Assembly (NCBI GenBank): GCA_010094045.1 | Contig: ML986585.1 | Span: 157,196 to 221,195 of the forward strand | DNA: 64,000 nt | Origin: Lojkania enalia | Taxonomy: Eukaryota; Ascomycota; Dothideomycetes; Pleosporales | Direction: 5' to 3' | Part shown: positions 57,844 to 64,000 of the stretch, piece after piece | How the letters are laid out: the number at the start of each line of letters is the position of its first letter | Position numbering within the stretch: position 1 is the stretch's first letter | Position numbers and translations under genes: made by a program | Notes under the pieces: generated by a model | Told to the model about the DNA's origin: nothing | The model's database searches: none | What the model saw: only the letters and a program-made list of their open reading frames with translations

Positions 57844-60800
57844 TTTTCGACTCTTAATGTTGCCGAATGATTCTGGAAGAGAAGTTTAGAAGAGGAGAGT
57901 ATTAGATTACGTGTATATAAAGCTTGCGGCCTTAAATTAAGTGTATAAATAATGACATCATATATACTTAAAGTATTTAGCCTTAAAACATTGTTTATAA
58001 CCACTCTAAGGATTGAATACGTCTTTTATTACTAAGAGATATGCGGCGTGCAACAACGACCACTCGATTGTATAAATGCGCGTGATACACATATCTATGT
58101 AAATCCGCCCTTTGTTTGAGCAGAACGTCTATGACGTGGTATTATAACAATTACCAACTCTTTTAATATACTTTCAGTTGGTCTGACAATACGCTTATTG
58201 TTTGGTTCACACTAACCAACTGACCATAATAACTTAATAAATACCGTGTATGAATTTTAAAACACTCATTTCATAGAGTAAAATCTTGTACTTCTCTTCT
58301 AGAACATTTACGTTCAATAGCCTTCATGTTCACCTCCATCCAAGCATTGTGTAGAATGGGCCCTAGTTAGTTTTACGACAAGCAAACCCCGGTTAAATCT
58401 CCTGATCTCTGCTACTTTGAGATTCTAATTCCTTCTAGGCTCAGATGATCTCTTAATGGTAACAGTAGCGTTGGGAGTTATCCTGTTAGGTGGTAGACCC
58501 ATAGGTCCTGGTACGCCAGGCAATTCAAGGATTGTAGTATTAGCAGGCTTACGATTGACGTAAAGTCATTGATTACGAGAATTAGGGTTTATCGAGAAGA
58601 GTTCGGCTTATAAAATATCGGTTGTATCTTCTGCAAGATATTGCAGTAAGATCAAGGTTTGTCCTCTTTTCTAGGCTAACTTTAGAAGCCATTTCTCGAC
58701 CCATTTCATATTCAGGAGTTCCCAAAGTCCTGAGAATACATGCACGGATTCGAACGAGAATAAATATATCGGCACGATCACCGAGTCTCGCAATAGAAAG
58801 CACGCAACGTCGTATCCGAATACAGACTTTTCCAACGATTAACTCGAATTTAGTAAGGGGTTTTCTAGGTAGTAATATAGTTCTGGTTCCTTTAAATGAG
58901 TAAACATAAAGAGATCACATGCAAATTTATGGATTACCTTTGCTAAATGTAGATATAAGCGAAGCCCCGTGTGTGATAAGATCCCAGCCTCTATGCGTGC
59001 GCTAGTGTCTCCGAGTAAGTAAAAGGTAAGGATATCATGTCGGTATCCCAATAACTGGTTGGAAATCCTCTTCACAGTTCTAAATATCATATGTCCAAAC
59101 TTTCGCATATAAGGACGTGGAATCCTAGAGATTGTCGGATGTCATCGCCTCATTCTTTGCCAGTAGCTAGTAGAATTTTAGGATCTCCCTCAAATTATGT
59201 TCGAGCATGGTTAAAATCCCTCTCCCAAGAATAATATGCGAGATATATCTTTCCGGAGTTTCTATCTATTTTACGTTGAACTTACAATATTGTGAATGTA
59301 CCGGCGCAAAAACTCTATGGCTGTAATGAGTATTATAGCTACCGCAAGAATAGACCTGAAAACCTTATATACGTCCTGAAAGCCGTCTCTATGTGGAGAA
59401 GATGAAAATGGTGATAATGGTAATGAAATAAAATAGGAAAACATAAAAATCGGGGACACTATACTATTATCAGCCTCCTCGACGAAGTTGTACCATTGAG
59501 ATAAGATTCTATGGGTTAGGTTAGTAATTGGAATATTAAAGAAGTCGTTTGCTTGAAGATTTCAATGTCCCAAAAGCCCCTTTTCACAAGGCTTAGAATC
59601 CATATAATCGCTTCTATACGGTGCTTGTATACTCTTCGTATGCAGTTATCTTCTTGTAGAATTGAGCGATATCTAGCTAAGGTAGTTGGAGGCCACATGT
59701 CTGACTTAAGGATGAGGAGGAAAATAGAAGCCTGTAGAGGGCGATTTGTGGAAGAATGGAAAATTATTAAAGCATCAGGTGATTAAATACCCAGGCACAA
59801 GTTATACTGCGCAGACTTGCTTGCAGGAGCGATTGGCTTTAATACTGTCCTATTTGGAGAGACTATAATTAATTAAGCCATAGAATTCGATAGCCTGAAT
59901 AACACTCGCCCAGTCTTGAGTGCTTGGGTAATCTGCCTACTAAATCTTCCTCTAAGGATCACGCGAAAATACATCCTTATTTGGGTCCACCGTAAGCACT
60001 ACAAGTTGCACTAGCAAATTCACCTAGGCTTAAAGGCTTAATGTGTATTTTAATAGCTTAGCATGTATATCGTCATATCCTTTTACGACGAGCTCTGTTA
60101 CAACAGCCAAATTATTGCGTCTTAAGTTCCTTAATACCGTAATCGAAAACGCGGTTTTGTTGAATCCGTGGGTAATAAAATCCATGTATTTAAGCGTATT
60201 ATTTTAGTGATCTTCTAGCGAACCAGCTCCGCAAGTGTTTCTTAGTCTGCGTCCAGTTTGGCGGCATATAATCGCAGAAGCATTCCTTACGGAATTGCGG
60301 ATTGAAACAACATTCTTTAAGCATACATACTTTAAACATCTGCTTTGATTCTCCTTCCTAGGTTAACTTAAACCACTCAGCAAGGCTCGTGAAATTCGAG
60401 GGATCATATAGGCGAGGATAAATGTAATCGTTTTCTTCTCGTCAAATTCTTTCTACCCGAGTACCCGACCGTTTCTAATATAAGTTCTTAATATCGCTAG
60501 AATGCGAAAGCTTCTAGGTAGCCGCTGCTAGTGGGAAGATCAATACATTCGCTCTAGTATGAATTACTAACATTTTCAAAAGGCTGGATGGATTACCTCA
60601 TAACTGAGTCTACTTGAGTAAAGTTACGAACAAATCTAATACAATCAAAAATTTTATGAATCTCACCATTCAGGAAATCCGCAAACACCTCGATAGAAAC
60701 TTCAAGATAACCCTTCTCTTGATAGAACGGATCGTTAGGCCTCAAGGGTAGCAACATCGACAGGTACGTATTGACTTCCATAGTGGTTTATACGCTTTGC

Positions 60801-61733
60801 CATTTCCCAGTACCTCTCGAAAACGGAAAGTGTTCCGGTGTGGTAGCAACCATCGGAACTCTGATATAAAATGCTAAATATTTCACTCCTACGTTCCTAA
60901 ATATGCCGAAGTTGAACTGCAATATTTGTGGCAAGGATACGCTCTGTAAATATATGGCCTATTTGCATTGTTCATGACCTTGGTACAATTTTTATGAACA
61001 ATATGATTCCGCTAATCTTATCTCCGTAAGTAAATTGAAAATATGTTGGATACCTGGGCTGGTTAAGCTTAGGAATACCTATCAAAAATCGATACGATCC
61101 AAATCGAGGACTTATTTTGCCCCAGAATTTACTTTCAAGACAACCATAATCGTTGGTTGGCTCTACGCTTCAGCATAGATTAAATTCTTATCTCTAGACA
61201 TGCGAACATTAGCCCAAGCTGTAGAATAATCGTGGTTTACCCTTCCGGTGATTAGGGAATGCTGAGCGCTCTCATCACCCTTGGCTGTGTCGTAGGAGCC
61301 CTATTGGCTATTGTTGTACTGAAACACCTATCATGTGTTTCTACCGTCCTATTATAGTCGGCTTATTTTCAGGCCTATATAGTCTTGCCACTGCGAGCCT
61401 CTGGCCAGTAGGCCACTTACGCTCCTTCAATACATCAATATTTGCCTCAGCAATTGATGATGCCTGATACGCGACAACACCAATCTATAATAATATAACT
61501 TACTAAAGTGACTGTTGCGCATGCTTTATTGTTTTCACAGTACCAAACTTCCAGAATTATCAATAAATATCTGGTTGACAGACGTTGGTTCAACAGACAC
61601 CCCATCCTTGGGCTTGGCTAGAAGACCCTAAATTCTCAGCAACAATGACGGAAATAGACCCATTTTCCTGAATTAGCTTGTGATTCATGTAAACTTCTAG
61701 CATATTATCAAAAGCGCTAGGACAAATACTATC
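57844..61733. other. AT-rich gene desert
   Basis: About 3.9 kb with short, stop-rich frames. A 62-codon minus-strand ORF (60593-60781) has protein-like text (FADFLNGEIHKIFDCIRFVR) but no partner exons were found. One solo LTR lies near the right end. Confidence 0.5.
61329..61476 (-). mobile_element. solo LTR, copy 5 (148 bp)
   Basis: TATCATGTGTTTC ... ATACGCGACA, the left TG decayed to TA. A perfect 5-bp duplication ACACC lies at 61324-61328 and 61477-61481. It is the most diverged of the five copies. Confidence 0.83.
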
Positions 61734-62078
61734 ATGAGTTCTCTGGTAGCTATCCTAGGATGTGTGTGGAGTTGTACAGAGACTCCCGATCCATTCCTAC
61801 GCTACTTGAACGACAATGGATACATTAACACACCTCCAATCGATGAAGAAATGTTCCTAGACAATGAGATCCATCCAATTTTCAACATTGCCAAATAGAT
61901 TTTTCCGGTGGATATGAAAGGCTTCTACGAATAGATCAAGTATGCTTTGCAGCTTGCAACGAAATTCCTGACTGAAGATAATATTCTAGAACAGTGGGTG
62001 TACTTGAGATTTGGTGAGCCTGCATATGATGAAATCGGCCATCTGTATTTGAGACGAAGCTCCTGCGAATCTTCGTGA
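61734..62078 (+). pseudogene. fungal hypothetical protein with three nonsense codons
   Basis: From ATG 61734 one frame encodes protein-like text (RYLNDNGYINTPPIDEEMFL, EIHPIFNIAK, then IFPVDMKGFYE, KYALQLATKFLTEDNILEQW, VYLRFGEPAYDEIG). It is interrupted by TAG at 61896-61898, TAG at 61932-61934 and TGA at 62076-62078, all in that frame. Two of the stops lie where Gln (CAG) would be a natural ancestor. More fragments follow to about 62900 in other frames. No family name can be given. Confidence 0.6.
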
Positions 62079-63703
62079 GGCAACAATTTAGATTAAGGAA
62101 AAGCTACGAGATCTAGCAGGGCGAGTCAAAGTCCACATGGCTAATGCTGAATATAGAAAGCTGCAGGATGATAAATGCCGTGCCAGCCTATGCAGTTCCT
62201 AGGGTATATGACCCGTTGAGGTTCTATGAGCAGGAGATTGGGGAGCCACCGTTCGAGCATACCTGCTAAAATCCTTTTCAATCAAGGGCGGGGCAATAGT
62301 CAGTTTCCCAATAGCTCTATCACAACAGCTGATTTCAACTCGAGGACGACCCGAGCTATGTTCGTAAACTTTGAGGCTAGGTTGGTAGTTAAAACTTGCC
62401 ACCATCCTCTATAAAGTAGCACATGCCTCCTGTGGGTTGTAGTATAAGTATGACGAGGGATATTGAGAACCATTTTCCACGGCAAACAAATCACTTAGAG
62501 AACTAATTAGGGTGTCATCAAAAGTTGTTTTGTCCAGCGCTACGCTCTATTTAAATCCTACTCAACCAATGGCATGTTACGTATTTGAAGGCCAGAAGAG
62601 CCTCTATATATGTACATAGGCCCCGATGTATTATTTGGGTCGATTGAATTTCAAGGAGACATCGGATAGTGTGTTGTAGACATGAGGATAGTTATTCGCA
62701 CTTTCAATCCAGCAGGAAACAGCGATATTTCGAATGACTAGGTATGGAAATCCAGCAGCAAACTTTGAACGGAAATTCCTTCTCGCCAATTATGTTCGAC
62801 ACGGAAATCGCCAGTATGAGATAGACTATCTTTGGCCTAGCAAAATCATTCGGACATTCAAGAGGGATATCCCATGGCCATCATCCCCCATCGAGCTTAT
62901 GCTTATGTAGAGGTAGCGGACCGTGCATTCCCGCATGGGAACAAGGATTTACCACGTCCCTATCCTGCTTCTAGCATGAGTCCTATATCTCACCATTGCG
63001 TCTCGGGGATTTAAGCCCTTTACTACCCTCGGCCCAAACTACGAGCATAAACCCAGATGGCGATATTTTGGGCAGTCCACACGTATGCATCACTCAGCCA
63101 TGTTTTGCTTGCTTACATGCCTCGCAGCACATACCCAAGACGCAGAAGGAGAAGCCAACAAACGGGCTGAAAAGGCTCAAGAAGATATAGGCGTAGTCTT
63201 CCCGTCCGAGGGTGCAACAGAGTATATCAGGAATAGTAGCCAAAAGCCTTTCTTGACAATATTGACTCGGCTTTGTATAGAGTGCAGCCATCCTGACCCG
63301 TTTCTCCTAAAGAAAAATTAATATGCATGTCGAGGCTCGATTCTTGAGTTCCAATGCAAATCACACCGACTAGCTAAGTAGGTCGGAACGTTGGACGTCT
63401 TTGACCCACTTTGCAATAACTAAAATCGAATAATCATGAACAGACCTGCGAAAACATTTATAACACAGAGAGACTTTTGATTTAGGTAAAACGGTTTCAC
63501 GATAAGAAGTCAGGAGATTATTTACTAGATTACATGTATGAGCAATGGCATCACATAATATTCCGCCCTCGCGGAATGATGCCGAACCTCGGTCTTGGCG
63601 GATGTGGTCATCTATTGACTTTGGGGCCAACTAGGAGACGCGCCAACCCAACCCTATAGAGATTGTTCCATTGCGTGATCTTGCTTGCGCCTAAAGCAGG
63701 CAA
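62079..63703. other. degenerate continuation and intergenic
   Basis: Frame-broken continuation of the preceding pseudogene (for example YAVPRVYDPLRFYEQEIGEP at about 62190-62255), then unassigned DNA before the last gene. Confidence 0.4.
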
Positions 63704-64000
63704 ATGTCGAAACTATCTCCAAGCCTCAAGGCTCTTATCATAGGTGCTGCCCATGCTCGGCCAGGGCCCGTTCCCGCTCCGCGTGGTATCGAATCGCTAT
63801 ACGGCAAAATCGAGCGCGAAGCCAAACTCCTCAAGCTAGGTCGCCCGTCATGGCTTGCTATATCGACAGCTACTACCATGACAATGAATTCCCCTAATTC
63901 AATGATAGCTTTGTACAATGTAGCTTGCCAATCAAAGCCGGATGAGGGTGTTGAGATTGCTGAGTTCATGCGGGAAGTTGGCCTCAAGTGTATAGGCTTC
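63704..64000 (+). CDS. AhpD/carboxymuconolactone decarboxylase-like protein, 3' partial
   Basis: An open frame of 99 codons from ATG 63704 to the window edge with no stop. It starts [20 protein letters not shown] and continues [20 protein letters not shown] and [20 protein letters not shown] to [10 protein letters not shown]. This resembles the N-terminal half of fungal proteins with the AhpD-like (CMD) fold, where the redox Cys motif or RTIN-type motif comes later, beyond the window. The assignment is from pattern memory. Confidence 0.65.
   Translation, partial: MSKLSPSLKALIIGAAHARPGPVPAPRGIESLYGKIEREAKLLKLGRPSWLAISTATTMTMNSPNSMIALYNVACQSKPDEGVEIAEFMREVGLKCIGF

Overview
The window is nuclear DNA of a filamentous ascomycete (Pezizomycotina). 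The genes carry many short GT-AG introns (about 45-110 nt). Fungus-specific families are present: HET domain, Zn2Cys6 regulator, GPI-type GH17, CUE5-like autophagy receptor and secreted agmatinase. Between the gene blocks lie AT-rich, repeat-bearing stretches full of broken genes. The protein flavour suggests Leotiomycetes, but that is an impression from memory, not a search result.

Layout. 1-1313: end of a CUE5-like ubiquitin/Atg8 adaptor. 2014-5490: a TPR gene with one internal stop, a solo LTR, a GATATC-rich repeat and gene remnants. 6083-10583: secreted agmatinase (10 exons), cytochrome-b5-like protein and a small Cys-rich protein. 11-12.6 kb: multicopper oxidase remnant. 12881-15208: NOP4. 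16.3-18 kb: decayed MFS transporter. 18746-27642: Zn2Cys6 factor, RPL9, aldo-keto reductase, DUF6699-like protein, APH-type kinase and a fungal hypothetical. 28992-31101: DUF1295-like membrane enzyme and a small secreted Cys-rich protein. 31.1-38.6 kb: AT-rich, with one small gene and two solo LTRs. 38634-43979: compact housekeeping block of RIX7, VPS20, a PITH protein and LSM8. 46283-53720: small hypothetical, paraoxonase-like protein, solo LTR, HET protein and GH17 glucanase. 53.7-63.7 kb: AT-rich, with repeats, one 281-aa Myb-like gene, a solo LTR and a nonsense-ridden pseudogene. 63704-64000: start of an AhpD/carboxymuconolactone-decarboxylase-like gene running off the edge.

The genes do not form an operon or an obvious metabolite cluster. 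Functional themes are ribosome biogenesis and translation (NOP4, RIX7, RPL9), RNA processing (LSM8), membrane traffic and autophagy (VPS20, CUE5) and proteasome-associated PITH. Accessory genes are nonself recognition (HET), wall remodelling (GH17), secreted enzymes and a secreted Cys-rich protein.

The best-supported non-gene discovery is a family of five 148-150 bp elements. Each runs TGTC...GACA (two copies have a decayed TA end) and each is bounded by its own perfect 5-bp target duplication, so they are solo LTRs of a small retrotransposon. Several pseudogenes carry stops of the kind C-to-T change at CpA would produce, which suggests RIP-like decay. I found no clearly novel multi-gene system. 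The most interesting leads are the LTR family and its internal ORF, the GATATC tandem promoter-like repeat, the secreted Cys-rich protein, the Myb-like protein in the desert, and unusual splice structures (8-nt exon in RPL9, GC-AG intron in agmatinase, apparent GA donor inside the zinc cluster).
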